The notes under the pieces are model-generated. The model searched no databases, was not told the DNA's origin, and worked only from the letters and a program-made list of their open reading frames with translations. DNA of 64,000 bases, from assembly GCF_000344805.1 (NCBI RefSeq), contig NC_020453.1, positions 5,861,001 to 5,925,000 of the forward strand, read 5' to 3'. Shown here one piece after another: positions 8,192 to 17,988 of this stretch; the first letter of the stretch is position 1; each line of letters starts with the position of its first letter. Position numbers and translations under genes: made by a program. Source of the stretch: Bradyrhizobium oligotrophicum S58. Lineage in GTDB: Bacteria; Pseudomonadota; Alphaproteobacteria; Rhizobiales; Xanthobacteraceae.

Positions 8192-8511
8192 GGGCCGTCC
8201 GTGAGAGAGATTTCGCGTTTTTGCTGCTGAAGTGGCGGCGCTCGATCGGAACCGATCAGAAGCGACGTGTCGTCTCGTGGTCCCGCAGCATCGCCGTCGC
8301 GGCGTCAGCGCATGTCGACATTCACAGCACTCGCAGGGTTGGAAGCACCAGATGGCATCAATGAGACGTCGCGCAGAACGACGCCGCGAACGACGTCGAT
8401 GGAAGAAAGTGCATTGGATCAAGGAACTTCGCAAATGCGAGAACGTTCCCGTCTGGCTATCGCCGGATCGCGGAGGAACCCTTTCCATGATCACATATAG
8501 GAGACGATGAA
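8192..8511. promoter_or_regulatory. Divergent intergenic region between ABC exporter and glycosyltransferase
   Basis: No convincing gene in 320 bp. A perfect palindrome, GATCGG-AA-CCGATC (8244-8257), lies 53 bp upstream of the exporter ATG and is a reasonable operator candidate. An Arg-rich open frame in the middle (MRRRAERRRERRR) has no ribosome-binding site and low complexity. AGGAG at 8499-8503 serves the glycosyltransferase. Confidence 0.4.
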
Positions 8512-9582
8512 ATGCGCATTGCGCAGGTTGCTCCGTTGACGGAGGCGGTGCCTCCCAAGCTCTACGGCGGTACCGAGCGAGTGGTCCATTGGTTGACCGA
8601 AGAGCTCGTCGCCCTCGGCCATGATGTCACGCTGTTTGCGAGCGGCGATTCCCAGACAACGGCCAGACTGTGCCCGACATGGCCGAAGGCGTTGCGACTC
8701 GATGGCTCGGTCCGCGATCCCAATGCCCTGCACATGGTGATGCTAGAGAACGTTCGGCAACAATGTGACGATGAAGCGTTCGACGTCCTCCACTTCCACC
8801 TCGATTACTATCCGTTCTCGCTGTTCCATCGGCAGCCGACCCCCTTTCTGACCACGCTGCATGGCAGGCTCGATCTTCCGGAGCATCAGCCGGTCTTCTC
8901 GACATTCAAGGATGTTCCCGTCGTCTCGATTTCGGATGCGCAACGCCGGCCGGTTCCAAATGCGAACTGGATCAGCACCATTCTGCACGGCCTTCCCGCG
9001 AAGCTGCTGACGCCGAGGCCGGTGACGCCGAGCTATCTCGCCGTGCTGGGACGGATCGCACCCGAGAAGGGCGTCCATAGCGCCATCAAGATCGCGATCC
9101 GATGTGGCATTCCGTTGAAGATCGCGGCCAAGGTCGATCATGCCGATCAGGACTATTACGATCAGGTGATTCGTCCCTTGATCACCGGCAATGCGCTCGT
9201 CGAGTTCATCGGCGAGATCGGCGATCATGAGAAGCCGGAGTTCCTGTCCGGCGCGCTCGGCCTGCTGCTGCCGATCGATTGGCCGGAGCCGTTCGGCCTC
9301 GTCATGATCGAGTCGATGGCCTGCGGCACGCCCGTGATCGCCTACAACCGTGGCTCGGTCCCCGAAGTGATCGACGACGGCATCACCGGCTTCATCGTCG
9401 AGGATGAGCTCGGCGCCGTCGCGGCCGTCAACCGCCTGCACGATCTCAGCCGTGCCCGCGTCCGCCAGCAGTTCGAGCGCCGCTTCACCGCCCGGCGCAT
9501 GGCGCTGGACTATCTCGCCGCCTATCGCCGCCTGATCGAAAAAGCCGAGCCGCGCATCAGGCTGGTCAGCAGCGCCGAATAG
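8512..9582 (+). CDS. Family 4 glycosyltransferase (GT-B fold)
   Basis: 356 residues. N-terminal Rossmann half starts MRIAQVAPLTEAVPPKLYGG, with the glycine-rich loop typical of GT4 enzymes; the C-terminal half carries the donor-binding EPFGLVMIESMACG (E-x7-E) motif and GSVPEVID. It would transfer a sugar from a nucleotide donor, probably to a glycan, lipid or small molecule; the acceptor cannot be told. AGGAG (8499-8503) lies 8 nt before the ATG. It is divergent from the ABC exporter and convergent with the alkylsulfatase; a hairpin at 9589-9618 follows the stop. No signal peptide. Confidence 0.9.
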   Translation: MRIAQVAPLTEAVPPKLYGGTERVVHWLTEELVALGHDVTLFASGDSQTTARLCPTWPKALRLDGSVRDPNALHMVMLENVRQQCDDEAFDVLHFHLDYYPFSLFHRQPTPFLTTLHGRLDLPEHQPVFSTFKDVPVVSISDAQRRPVPNANWISTILHGLPAKLLTPRPVTPSYLAVLGRIAPEKGVHSAIKIAIRCGIPLKIAAKVDHADQDYYDQVIRPLITGNALVEFIGEIGDHEKPEFLSGALGLLLPIDWPEPFGLVMIESMACGTPVIAYNRGSVPEVIDDGITGFIVEDELGAVAAVNRLHDLSRARVRQQFERRFTARRMALDYLAAYRRLIEKAEPRIRLVSSAE

Positions 9583-9588
9583 CACAGC

Positions 9589-9618
9589 GGAGGTCGGGCA
9601 ATTCGAAGCGCGACCTCC
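9589..9618. terminator. Candidate bidirectional terminator hairpin
   Basis: GGAGGTCG (9589-9596) pairs perfectly with CGACCTCC (9611-9618) across a 14-nt loop, between two convergent genes. There is no U-tract on either side, so it may only be an mRNA 3' stabiliser. Confidence 0.4.
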
Positions 9619-9642
9619 AACTCATCTCACGTCACCCTCGTC

Positions 9643-11586
9643 TCACGTCACCCTTGCGCGCTTCGGTTCGACGATCTCGAACATGCGCGGGAATTCGTCC
9701 ATCAGTGACATCAGTTCGGCAAGCCGCATCGGGTTGCCGACGAAGCTGATCTTTCCGGCCGCGACCGCTTCCGGAAACGTCGTCGCCTTGGCGATGATCT
9801 CGTCGAGCGTCGCGCGCGCCAGCGTGAAGCCCGCGTCGGCCGTGGAGGCCTGCACGCCCACCGCATAGGTCAGCGCGCAGTTCTGCAGGGTGAGCACGAA
9901 GCGCTCGCCGGTGTCGGTGAACGTCCAGTTCAGCACGATGTGCCTGCCCTCCGCCTTCGGCCCATTCAGCCTGACGCCGAGCACGTCCCATATCTGCTCC
10001 GTGCGCAACGCGGCCAAAGTCTCGCGTGGCATGCCGGGGCGCGGCGGGACCTCGGGCATGCCGTGGCGCAGCTCCTGCGCGCCGAACAGATAGGCATTGC
10101 GCCAGGTCGCGCTCTCGGCGGCATAGCCGAGCTGCTCCAGCGTGTCGGCCAGCAGCGCGCGGGCCTCGGCATTGTCGGGCTCGGCAAAGACGAGATGACC
10201 GACCGCCTGAGCGACGAAGCGAAATTCCCCCTTGGTGAAGTCCTCGCGCGCCCGCGCCAGCAATGTCTCGGCGCCTCCCATATACGCGACGTATTTGCGC
10301 CCGGCTTCGACCGGCGGCAGCGGATCGAGGTTGACCGGATTGGCGTCGTACCAGCCGAGATATTTCTGGTAGATCGCCTTCACGTTATGCCGGATGTGGC
10401 CGTAATAGCCGCGCGCATGCCAGGCGCCTTCGAGGCTTTTCGGCAGAGTGATCTGCTCGGCGATCTCGCTGGCCGTCAGCCCGTGATTCATCAGCCGCAG
10501 GGTCTGGTCATGGGCGAACTTGTAGAGATCGCGCTGCTCGCGGATCATCGCGTCGACACGGCTCACACCCCACACCGGCCAATGATGCTGGCCGCACATC
10601 ACCTCCGCCTTGCCGCCCCATAGCTGCAGCGCCTCGCCGAGATATTTGGACCACGCCAGCGCATCGCGGACGTCGGCGCCGCGAAACGGCAGCAGATTGT
10701 GGAAGTTGTGCGTGCAGTTCTCGGCGAGGTTCAACAGCTTGTAGCGCGGCACGAAGAAATGCATCTCCGCCGGCGCCTCGCTGTTGGGCGCCATCTGGAA
10801 TTCGAAGCTGACGCCGTCGATCGTCCGGGTATCCCCCGTCGCCATGATCAGGTCGGTCGGACGGAGCAGTGCGACCGAGCCCGCCGCCATCGACTTGCCG
10901 AGCCCGCAATCGACATGGCCCTTGGGGCCTTTCACGAGCAGCGGCCCGAACTGATATTGCGCCCGGCGCAACATCGCAGGACCGGCAATGATGTTCTCGG
11001 ACACCGCGTGCTCGATGAACAGGTTCGGGGCGATCAGCGGCACGCGGCCGCTGGTGACGGCGTCCTCGTCGACCACGCCGCGCGCGCCACCCCAATGATC
11101 GGTGTGGGTATGCGTGAACATCACGGCCGTGACCGGCCTGACACCGCGGTGCTGGTAGTAGAGATCCAGCGCTGCGCGGGCACCCTCGATCGAGGTCAGC
11201 GTATCCACGACGATCACGCCGGTGTCGCCTTCGATCAGCGTCATGTTGGCGATGTCGAGTCCGCGCACCTGATAGACGCCGGGGACGACCTCGAACAGGC
11301 CGTGCTGCATGTTCAGCTTCGCCTGCCGCCACAGGCTCGGATTTACGGTTGGCGGCGCCTCCTCCGCCTCGAGGAAGCCGTAGGGCGCCACGCTCCAGAC
11401 GGTGCGCCCCTGCGCCGTCGTGACCTTGGCCTGGTCGATGGTGCCGAGAAAGCCGCGGGCCGCGTCGTCGAAATCGGCGGTGTCGCCGAATGGCAAGGCC
11501 TCCAGCATGGCCTGCTGCGCCGCGCACACGGCCGCACTGGCCTCCTTCAGCTCCTTGGAGCTATCACCGCCGACCGGCGCATTCAT
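9643..11586 (-). CDS. Alkyl/aryl-sulfatase of the metallo-beta-lactamase fold (SdsA1/BDS1 type)
   Basis: 647 residues. The zinc-binding motif THTHTDHWGG gives H159, H161, D163 and H164, inside a metallo-beta-lactamase domain (about 95-330); a helical dimerisation region and a C-terminal SCP2-like lipid-binding domain (about 530-645) complete the class III alkylsulfatase architecture. These enzymes hydrolyse primary alkyl sulfates such as SDS to alcohol and sulfate, and so can supply sulfur. The SdsA1 enzyme is secreted, but no signal peptide is visible here. The start at 11586 has a strong GGGAGGGG site just upstream. It is transcribed with no tight operon partner; bioA ends 85 nt upstream on the same strand. 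Confidence 0.88.
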   Translation of the reverse strand: MNAPVGGDSSKELKEASAAVCAAQQAMLEALPFGDTADFDDAARGFLGTIDQAKVTTAQGRTVWSVAPYGFLEAEEAPPTVNPSLWRQAKLNMQHGLFEVVPGVYQVRGLDIANMTLIEGDTGVIVVDTLTSIEGARAALDLYYQHRGVRPVTAVMFTHTHTDHWGGARGVVDEDAVTSGRVPLIAPNLFIEHAVSENIIAGPAMLRRAQYQFGPLLVKGPKGHVDCGLGKSMAAGSVALLRPTDLIMATGDTRTIDGVSFEFQMAPNSEAPAEMHFFVPRYKLLNLAENCTHNFHNLLPFRGADVRDALAWSKYLGEALQLWGGKAEVMCGQHHWPVWGVSRVDAMIREQRDLYKFAHDQTLRLMNHGLTASEIAEQITLPKSLEGAWHARGYYGHIRHNVKAIYQKYLGWYDANPVNLDPLPPVEAGRKYVAYMGGAETLLARAREDFTKGEFRFVAQAVGHLVFAEPDNAEARALLADTLEQLGYAAESATWRNAYLFGAQELRHGMPEVPPRPGMPRETLAALRTEQIWDVLGVRLNGPKAEGRHIVLNWTFTDTGERFVLTLQNCALTYAVGVQASTADAGFTLARATLDEIIAKATTFPEAVAAGKISFVGNPMRLAELMSLMDEFPRMFEIVEPKRARVT

Positions 11587-11671
11587 GGCTTCCCCTCCCG
11601 CAACGACGCTTGTGTGGCGCGATGCTAATGCGGGGGATCGTCGAGCGCAAATCTCCGGCGGCAGAGCGCGC

Positions 11672-12937
11672 TCAGAGCACGTGATCGACGGCCTCGTCGA
11701 TGGTGGCGTAGACCGCTTCGAGGTCGCCAGCGGTGACGCAGTAGGGCGGCATGACGTAGATGGTGTGCCCGAGCGGACGCAACAGCACATCGCTGTCGCG
11801 GAAGAAGGCTTGCAGCTTCGGACCGACGTCCGCGAGGTATCCGGGCTCGTCGGCGTGGAGGTCGAGCGCCGTGATGGTGCCGCAGCGGCGCAGATCGGAG
11901 AATCGCTCGTCGTAGCGCAAACGGGCGAGGCAGCGCTCCTGCAAGGCGGCGACCGAGGCGATCCGCGCGCGCATTTCCGGCATTCGCCACAGTTCGAGAT
12001 TGGCCCGCGCCGCCGCGCAGGCGATCGGATTGGCGGTGTAGGAGCTGGAATGAAAGAACGTGCGCGCCCGGTCGGTCGACACATGCGCCGCGAAGATGGC
12101 GGCACCGCAGAGCGTGACCGCCAGCGGCAGCGCGCCACCGGTCAGCCCCTTCGCATAGCAGGCGATATCGGGCGCGATGTCCGCCTGCTCGCAGGCGAAG
12201 GGCGTTCCGGTGCGCCCCCAGCCCGTCATCACCTCATCGGCTATGAAGAGCACGCCGAAGGCCTGGCAGATCCGGTGCATCTCGCGCAACACCGCGGCCG
12301 GATACATCAGCATGCCGCCGGCCCCGAGCACCAGCGGCTCGACGATGAAGGCTGCCGGCTGGTCTTTCTCGCAAGTCGCCGCCAGCGCATCCAGCGTCGC
12401 CTGCTCGCGGCCGGCAGCCGGAAACGGGACGACCGCGACATCGAACAGCAGCGGCTCATAGGAGGCATTGAACACGCCGCGCGCGCCGACCGACATCGCC
12501 CCGATCGTATCACCGTGATAGGAATGCTCCATTACCACGATCCGCGTGCGCGGCTCGCCGATATTCCTGAAATAGCCGAGCGCCATCTTCAACGCGACCT
12601 CGACGCTGGTCGCGCCGCTGTCGGAGAAGAACACGTGATCCAGGCCTGGCGGAGTGAGCGCCAGCAGTCCAGCGGCCACCTGCTCGGCCGGCTCATGGGT
12701 ATGGCCGGCGAAGATGACCTGGTCCAAGCGCTCGGCCTGCTCCTGGATGGCGCGCACGATGTGCGGATGGCAATGGCCGTGGGTGACCACCCACCAGGAT
12801 GCGATGGCGTCGATGATCCGCCGTCCGTCCGCGGCATGAAGATAGGCGCCCTCGCCGCGGATGATGGGCGTCATCGCCGGCTGCAGCGCATGCTGGGTGA
12901 AGGGGTGCCAGACCGGCGAGGTCGATCGGTGTCTCAT
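11672..12937 (-). CDS. bioA: Adenosylmethionine-8-amino-7-oxononanoate aminotransferase BioA
   Basis: 421-residue class III aminotransferase making diaminopelargonate from KAPA with SAM as amino donor. Seen: N-terminal VWHPFTQ typical of Bio[20 protein letters not shown], metal/PLP region [12 protein letters not shown], and the PLP lysine in [12 protein letters not shown]. The start at 12937 overlaps the bioD stop by 4 nt (ATGA), which decides it over an upstream in-frame start. It is the last gene of bioB-F-D-A and would be under BioR control from the operator upstream of bioB. Confidence 0.95.
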   Translation of the reverse strand: MRHRSTSPVWHPFTQHALQPAMTPIIRGEGAYLHAADGRRIIDAIASWWVVTHGHCHPHIVRAIQEQAERLDQVIFAGHTHEPAEQVAAGLLALTPPGLDHVFFSDSGATSVEVALKMALGYFRNIGEPRTRIVVMEHSYHGDTIGAMSVGARGVFNASYEPLLFDVAVVPFPAAGREQATLDALAATCEKDQPAAFIVEPLVLGAGGMLMYPAAVLREMHRICQAFGVLFIADEVMTGWGRTGTPFACEQADIAPDIACYAKGLTGGALPLAVTLCGAAIFAAHVSTDRARTFFHSSSYTANPIACAAARANLELWRMPEMRARIASVAALQERCLARLRYDERFSDLRRCGTITALDLHADEPGYLADVGPKLQAFFRDSDVLLRPLGHTIYVMPPYCVTAGDLEAVYATIDEAVDHVL

Positions 12938-13566
12938 CGCGCGAAATCCGTCCGCCGGAATTGAGCAGCGAAGGCGTGCTGAAGTGATGGGGCATCGAGC
13001 GGCGAGAGCCACGGCAGCCGGCCGAGACGGCCCACTGCGCCAAGACGGCAGATCGTGTCCTCGTTGTCCGCGTTGGCTTCACCGATGAAAGCGATGCCGA
13101 TGATGTCGATGCCGCGGCTGCGCAGCGCCGCAAGCGATAGCAGCGAGTGGTTGATGGTGCCGAGGCTGGTGCGCGCGCACAGCACGACCGGGCACTGCCA
13201 GCGCGCGAAGACGTCGAGAAACAGCGTATCGGAATCGAGCGGCACCATGACGCCGCCGGCGCCCTCGATGACGACCGGCCGGCCGCCGGCCTCCGGAGGA
13301 TGCAGGCCGACCGGATCGATGCTGATGCCTGCGAGGCGTGCCGCGCGATGCGGCGAGGCCGGCTCCGCCAGCCGATAGGCTTCGGGAATCACGCGATCGT
13401 CGGAGAGCTCGGCGAGCCGCTGGACGCGGCAGGCATCCGTCTCCTCCGTGAGCCCTGCCTGCACCGGCTTCCAATAGCAGGCGCCGAGCAGCGCGGTCAG
13501 GCCGGCGGCGAACACGGTCTTGCCGATGCCGGTATCGGTGCCGGTGACTACGATGCACTGCGCCAT
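12934..13566 (-). CDS. bioD: Dethiobiotin synthetase BioD
   Basis: 210-residue P-loop ATPase closing the ureido ring of dethiobiotin from DAPA, CO2 and ATP. The P-loop GTDTGIGKT is at residues 8-16 and is followed by YWKPVQAG, both BioD hallmarks; [12 protein letters not shown] is also present. It overlaps the end of bioF by 19 nt and couples to bioA through ATGA, so the three are translated together. Confidence 0.95.
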   Translation of the reverse strand: MAQCIVVTGTDTGIGKTVFAAGLTALLGACYWKPVQAGLTEETDACRVQRLAELSDDRVIPEAYRLAEPASPHRAARLAGISIDPVGLHPPEAGGRPVVIEGAGGVMVPLDSDTLFLDVFARWQCPVVLCARTSLGTINHSLLSLAALRSRGIDIIGIAFIGEANADNEDTICRLGAVGRLGRLPWLSPLDAPSLQHAFAAQFRRTDFAR

Positions 13567-14723
13567 GACCGCTTCGCTCCGATTTCATCGACGAGCGCAT
13601 CGAGCAGCGCCGTGATCGCCGCCTCATCGACATTCAACGTGAGCGACAGCCGCAGACGCGCCGTGCCGGCCGGCACCGTCGGCGGGCGAACACCGCGGAC
13701 GTCGAAGCCACGCAGTTGCAGCGCCAGTGCCAGCTCCATCGCAGCCGCATTGTCGCCGACGATATAGGGCACGATCTGCGACGACGACCACGTCTCGCCG
13801 AAGCGCGCGACAATCTCGCGATGGGTGAAGGCCACGAACTGCGCCAGCTTCTGCTGCCGTTCGGGCTCATCCTTCAGGATCGCGAGCGCCTCCAGCACCG
13901 CCACCGCCATCAGCGGCGACGGCGCTGTGGCGAAGATGAAGGGGCGGCAGCGGTTGATCAGCGTGTCCAGCAGCACGCGGCTGGCGGTGACCAGCGCGCC
14001 GGCTGCCCCCAGCGCCTTGCCGCAGGTATGGACGATCACGACGCTCTCGCGTCTCTCGTAGCGCGCGGCAAGGCCGCGGCCGTGCTCGCCTTGCACGCCG
14101 GTCGCATGCGCCTCGTCGATCAGCACGAAGCCGTCATGGCGCTCGGCGAGCGCGACGAGATCGTCGAGCGGCGCAAGATCACCATCCATGCTGTAGAGGC
14201 TTTCCACCACGATCCAGGGCCGGCCGACGCCGCCATCCCTGCGCCACGCCAGGATGGCGTCATGAGCGGATTGCGGATCGTTGTGATTGAACTGGCACAT
14301 CTCGGCGCGACCGGCACGGGCGCCCTCATGGGTGCTGGCATGAACCAGTTTGTCGAGCACGACGAGATCGTCGCGCTGCGGCAACGTCGTCAGCACGGCG
14401 TAATTCGCGACATAGCCGGAGCCGAAGAACAGCGCGCCCTCGGCGCCGAAGAAGCGCGCCGCCTCGGCTTCGAGCCGCTCGTGCTCCTCGCAATTGCCGC
14501 GCAGTAGGCGCGAGCCGCCCGCCCCCACCGGCGTCCCCGCCTCCATCGCCGTCGCCACTGCGCGCTTGATGCGCGGCGCCTGCGCCAGACCAAGATAGTC
14601 GTTGGAGGAAAAATCGAGACCGGATCGCGGGACCAGCCGCCGCAGCCGGCCATCGGTCGCGAGGCTTTGCATCGCCTGCGTATAGGTTTCCAACCTGCCA
14701 GAAGACCTGTCACAAGAAGACAT
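13548..14723 (-). CDS. bioF: 8-amino-7-oxononanoate synthase BioF
   Basis: 391-residue PLP enzyme condensing pimeloyl-thioester with alanine to KAPA. Seen: [11 protein letters not shown] near residue 40, [26 protein letters not shown], and the PLP lysine in [15 protein letters not shown] 14723 is used; an in-frame GTG at 14729 is equally possible, as the weak GAGCGG site is closer to it. A 217-nt gap with a repeat separates it from bioB, while its 3' end overlaps bioD. Confidence 0.95.
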   Translation of the reverse strand: MSSCDRSSGRLETYTQAMQSLATDGRLRRLVPRSGLDFSSNDYLGLAQAPRIKRAVATAMEAGTPVGAGGSRLLRGNCEEHERLEAEAARFFGAEGALFFGSGYVANYAVLTTLPQRDDLVVLDKLVHASTHEGARAGRAEMCQFNHNDPQSAHDAILAWRRDGGVGRPWIVVESLYSMDGDLAPLDDLVALAERHDGFVLIDEAHATGVQGEHGRGLAARYERRESVVIVHTCGKALGAAGALVTASRVLLDTLINRCRPFIFATAPSPLMAVAVLEALAILKDEPERQQKLAQFVAFTHREIVARFGETWSSSQIVPYIVGDNAAAMELALALQLRGFDVRGVRPPTVPAGTARLRLSLTLNVDEAAITALLDALVDEIGAKRSWRSAS

Positions 14724-14811
14724 GGGCACACATCCGCTCTGTTTGGTTCAGCCGACACCGCCCGAAGCGATGACTGTGAGTATCCAGGTTCGAGCCGCCG
14801 CTCTTCACGCC

Positions 14812-14923
14812 GTCATGGCCGGGCTTGTCCCGCCCGCGCGACCGAAACCGCTTCGGCGCGGCGGCGACCCGGCCATCCACGTCGAGCCTCCGAGAATCAA
14901 AGGCGTGAAAGTCCGGGCATGAC
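14812..14923. repeat. Palindromic intergenic repeat inside the bio operon
   Basis: A 112-bp element bounded by imperfect inverted ends, GTCATGGCCGGGC and GTCCGGGCATGAC (11 of 13 pair), with GC-rich internal pairing. It looks like the short dispersed palindromic elements of Bradyrhizobium genomes. It sits between bioB and bioF in the transcript, where the folded RNA could affect relative expression. Confidence 0.6.
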
Positions 14924-14940
14924 AAACAACTACTAGCGGG

Positions 14941-15993
14941 TCAGACCAGAGACGATTCCGCCATCTCGCTTGCTGCGCCCGAACGCCCTGACAGGGACGA
15001 CGTCATGCCGAGCCGCGCGAGCAGATCGGCGTCGCGATCGGCTTGCGGATTGGCCGTGGTCAGCAGCACGTCACCGATGAAGATCGAGTTGGCGCCGGCG
15101 AGCAGGCACAGGCTCTGGAGCTCGTCGCTCATATATTGACGCCCCGCGGACAGCCGCACCACGCTACGGGGCATCAGGATGCGCGCCACCGCGATCAACC
15201 GCACCAGCGCGATCGGATCGGGCCGATCAGCCGTGTCGTTGACCGGCACCCCCTTGACCTCGTTCCACATGTTGATCGGCACGCTGTCGGGATGGGCATC
15301 GAGATTGGCCAGCAGCACCAGCATGCCGAGCCGGTCGTCGACCGCTTCGCCCATGCCGATGATGCCGCCGCAGCACACCTTGATGCCGGCCTCGCGCACA
15401 TGCGCAAGGGTGTCGATGCGATCCTGCAACGTCCGCGTCGTGATGATCTGGTCGTAGAACTCGGGCGAGGTGTCGACATTGTGGTTGTAGAAGTCGAGCC
15501 CGGCCTGCTTGAGCCGCTGCGCCTGCGGCGGCGTCAGCATGCCCAGCGTGACGCAGGTTTCCAGTCCCAGATCCTTCACCGCGCTCACCATGTCGCAGAC
15601 CTGATCGAGATCGCGATCCCTGGGACTGCGCCAGGCGGCGGCCATGCAGAACCGCTCGGCCCCCGCTGCCTTCGCGCGCCGCGCGGTGGCGATGACCGCG
15701 TCCTGGTCCATCAGCTTGGTCGCCTTGAGGCCGGTGTCGTAATGCGCGCTCTGCGAGCAGTAGCCGCAATCCTCCGGACAGCCGCCGGTCTTGATGCTGA
15801 GCAGGCTCGCCGTCTCCAGCCGCGTCGGATCGAAATGCCGGCGGTGCACCGACTGGGCGAGGAACATCAGGTCGGGAAACGGCAGGTTATAGAGCGCCTC
15901 GGCCTCGTCCCTGGTCCAATCATGGCGGACGGCGCCGCCCCCCATTCGACCCGGCAACCCGCTGCTCACATCGGCCATGCACATACGCTCCAC
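14941..15993 (-). CDS. bioB: Biotin synthase BioB
   Basis: 350-residue radical-SAM enzyme inserting sulfur into dethiobiotin. The [4Fe-4S] motif CPEDCGYC is near residue 72; [36 protein letters not shown] and the [12 protein letters not shown] region are all BioB landmarks, and it contains the second-cluster ligands. ATGs at 15993, 15984 and 15978 are all possible; 15993 is used. It is the first gene of the operon and lies next to the BioR-type inverted repeat at 15996-16026, divergent from bioR. Confidence 0.95.
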   Translation of the reverse strand: MERMCMADVSSGLPGRMGGGAVRHDWTRDEAEALYNLPFPDLMFLAQSVHRRHFDPTRLETASLLSIKTGGCPEDCGYCSQSAHYDTGLKATKLMDQDAVIATARRAKAAGAERFCMAAAWRSPRDRDLDQVCDMVSAVKDLGLETCVTLGMLTPPQAQRLKQAGLDFYNHNVDTSPEFYDQIITTRTLQDRIDTLAHVREAGIKVCCGGIIGMGEAVDDRLGMLVLLANLDAHPDSVPINMWNEVKGVPVNDTADRPDPIALVRLIAVARILMPRSVVRLSAGRQYMSDELQSLCLLAGANSIFIGDVLLTTANPQADRDADLLARLGMTSSLSGRSGAASEMAESSLV

Positions 15994-15995
15994 AA

Positions 15996-16026
15996 ATCAT
16001 AGATTATCATATTAATTATCTATGAT
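15996..16026. promoter_or_regulatory. BioR-type operator upstream of bioB
   Basis: ATCATAGAT (15996-16004) is the exact inverse of ATCTATGAT (16018-16026), 13 bp apart, centres 22 bp (about two helical turns) apart. Within the right part TTATC-TAT-GATAA (16016-16028) is itself a perfect palindrome. These resemble the published BioR consensus TTATMKATAA. The site lies within the first 35 bp upstream of the bioB start, fitting repression. Confidence 0.7.
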
Positions 16027-16082
16027 AATCCTGTATTGAAGCACCGTAGATGACGAGAGCTTTTGCCGCACGGATTTTTTCG

Positions 16083-16095
16083 ATAGATAATCTAT
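16083..16095. promoter_or_regulatory. BioR-type operator overlapping the bioR start
   Basis: ATAGAT-A-ATCTAT is a perfect palindrome with 6-bp arms, sharing ATAGAT/ATCTAT with the bioB-side repeat. It touches the bioR start codon at 16094, so autorepression by blocking initiation is likely. Confidence 0.65.
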
Positions 16096-16732
16096 GGACA
16101 TGCCTGAGGAAAACTTCACCACAGCCCATCGCATCGCCGAGGCGATCAGCAACCGCATCGTCAGCGGCGCGCTGCCGCCGGACGCTCCGCTGCGACAGGA
16201 CCACATCGCGCGCGAGTTCGGCTCGAGCCACGTGCCGGTGCGCGAGGCCTTCCGGCAGCTCGAGGCGCTCTATCTCGTGGTCGCAGCGCCGCGGCGCGGC
16301 GTGCGAGTGGCGCCGCTCGATGCGAAGTCGACCACGGAGATCGTCGAGATGCGCGTCGCGCTCGAAGTGATCGCGCTGCGCAACGCCGCGCCGCGCTACA
16401 CGCCGACACATCTCGCCGCGATCGAGCTCGCGCTGATCGAGGCTGACAATGCCGAGACCATCCAGGAGTTCGAGACCGCGAACCGCGCCTTTCACCGCGC
16501 GCTGGTCACGCCTTGCGCAATGCCGCGGCTGCTGGCGAGCCTCGACGGCTTGCGACTGGCCAATTCGCGGCTTGTGCTGGCGATGGCGCGCAACGCCGGC
16601 TGGCGCCCGCGCACCAACCAGGATCACCGGCTGATCCTGCAGGCCCTGCGCGCTCGCCAGATCGGCCACGCCTGCGAGCTGCTGACCCGCCACAACCAGA
16701 CCATCGAGCGCCTGGCCCGGCCGGGCGTATAG
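16094..16732 (+). CDS. bioR: GntR-family biotin repressor BioR
   Basis: 212 residues: N-terminal winged helix (about 10-75; AHRIAEAISNRIVSG, VPVREAFRQLEAL) and a C-terminal FCD-type ligand domain. In Agrobacterium and Brucella, BioR represses bio genes. The assignment here rests on adjacency, divergent to bioB, and on matching operators on both sides. Start: ATG 16094 or 16100; neither has a ribosome-binding site, and 16094 lies inside the operator, so a leaderless or near-leaderless mRNA is possible. It is convergent with the dehydrogenase at 16750. Confidence 0.88.
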   Translation: MDMPEENFTTAHRIAEAISNRIVSGALPPDAPLRQDHIAREFGSSHVPVREAFRQLEALYLVVAAPRRGVRVAPLDAKSTTEIVEMRVALEVIALRNAAPRYTPTHLAAIELALIEADNAETIQEFETANRAFHRALVTPCAMPRLLASLDGLRLANSRLVLAMARNAGWRPRTNQDHRLILQALRARQIGHACELLTRHNQTIERLARPGV

Positions 16733-16749
16733 TCCTCAGGCTTGTGTGC

Positions 16750-17808
16750 TCAGGTTTGCAGTCGCGCGGCGATGGCAGCCGCGGCCTCGGCGGTCCCGAG
16801 CGCGCCGCCGACATCGCGCGTCGCTTGGCCCTGCCCGATGGCCGCGGCGACGGCGGTCTCGATCGCAACTGCTGCCGAGACGAAGCGCGGCTGCCCGCTG
16901 CGCACGCCATGCCAGTCCAACAGCAGCGCCGCCGACAGGATCAGCGACACCGGATTGGCGATGCCCTGTCCGGCGATATCGGGCGCCGAGCCGTGCGCGG
17001 CCTGGGCCATCGCGTAGCGGGTGCCCATGTTGAGCGCGCCGCCGAGCCCGAGGCTGCCCGACAGCTCGGCCGTGAGGTCGGAGAGGATGTCGCCGAACAT
17101 GTTGGTGGCGACCAGCACATCGAACCGGCCGGGGTCGCGCACCACATGCGCCATCACGGCATCGACCAGCACCTCGTCGACCGCAAGCTCGGGATAGCGC
17201 GCTGCCGTCGCCTTGCAGATGTCGAGGAACATGCCGTCGCCCATCCGCAGCACATTGGCCTTGTGCACGATGGTCAGGCGCTTGCGTCGCTTCATCGCGA
17301 GCCCGCATGCGACCTCGGCGATGCGCTCGCAGCACTGCCGCGTGATCCGCCGCAGCGAGATCACCACGTCCTGCGTCACGCGCAGCTCGCCATTGCCCTC
17401 CTCCATGTTGCGGTCGGCATAGAAGCCCTCGGTGTTCTCGCGCACGACCACGAGATCGAATTCGCCGACGCGGTTGATGCGTCCGGGATAGGTGCGCGCG
17501 GGTCTGATATTGGCGAACAGATCGAGGGTCTTGCGAAAATAGCGCGACGGATTGATCTCGCCGCGCGCCTCGTCCTTGAAGTCGAAGGTCGCGGTCGGTC
17601 CGAGGATCAGGCCGTCGGCGGCCTTGGCGAGATCAAGCAGCTCCGGCCGCACGGTGGTGCCGAACTGCGCCAGGCTCGCATGTCCCACCGCATGCTCCTC
17701 AAGCACCAGCCCAAGCTGGAATCGCTCGGACACGGTACTCAGCACCTCCGATGTCGCCGCCGTGATTTCCGGTCCGATGCCGTCTCCCGGCAGAACGACG
17801 ATATGCAT
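16750..17808 (-). CDS. Isocitrate/isopropylmalate-family dehydrogenase
   Basis: 352-residue member of the beta-decarboxylating dehydrogenase family: VLPGDGIGPEI at the N-terminus, ENTEGFYAD, TIVHKANVLRMGDG, NMFGDILSDLTAEL and HGSAPDIAGQGIANP cover substrate, metal and NAD sites. The family splits into isopropylmalate, isocitrate, homoisocitrate and tartrate dehydrogenases, and I cannot choose firmly; it is not in a leu operon. ATG 17808 has GAGGGGG close upstream, and the longer frame above it is rejected. It is divergent from the MFS pump at 17989. Confidence 0.88.
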   Translation of the reverse strand: MHIVVLPGDGIGPEITAATSEVLSTVSERFQLGLVLEEHAVGHASLAQFGTTVRPELLDLAKAADGLILGPTATFDFKDEARGEINPSRYFRKTLDLFANIRPARTYPGRINRVGEFDLVVVRENTEGFYADRNMEEGNGELRVTQDVVISLRRITRQCCERIAEVACGLAMKRRKRLTIVHKANVLRMGDGMFLDICKATAARYPELAVDEVLVDAVMAHVVRDPGRFDVLVATNMFGDILSDLTAELSGSLGLGGALNMGTRYAMAQAAHGSAPDIAGQGIANPVSLILSAALLLDWHGVRSGQPRFVSAAVAIETAVAAAIGQGQATRDVGGALGTAEAAAAIAARLQT

Positions 17809-17988
17809 GGCAGCCCCCTCGCTTCGCGACGACCGGCGCGGTTTGAGCATGCCGGCCGGCGCGGTGTCACGCGATTGTTGGCGTCGTCGCGGGCATCAGC
17901 GCATGCGGCCATGCGCGGGGATGGCTGGGGCGCCCGCCCGGTCCAGTGTACACGCTCACCTCGACGCTCCCGCCAATCGAAGGTCTCC

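Noticed and set aside
8352..8510. Small Arg-rich frame upstream of the glycosyltransferase (MRRRAERRRERRR)
   Set aside because: Low complexity, no ribosome-binding site, and it lies in the divergent promoter region.
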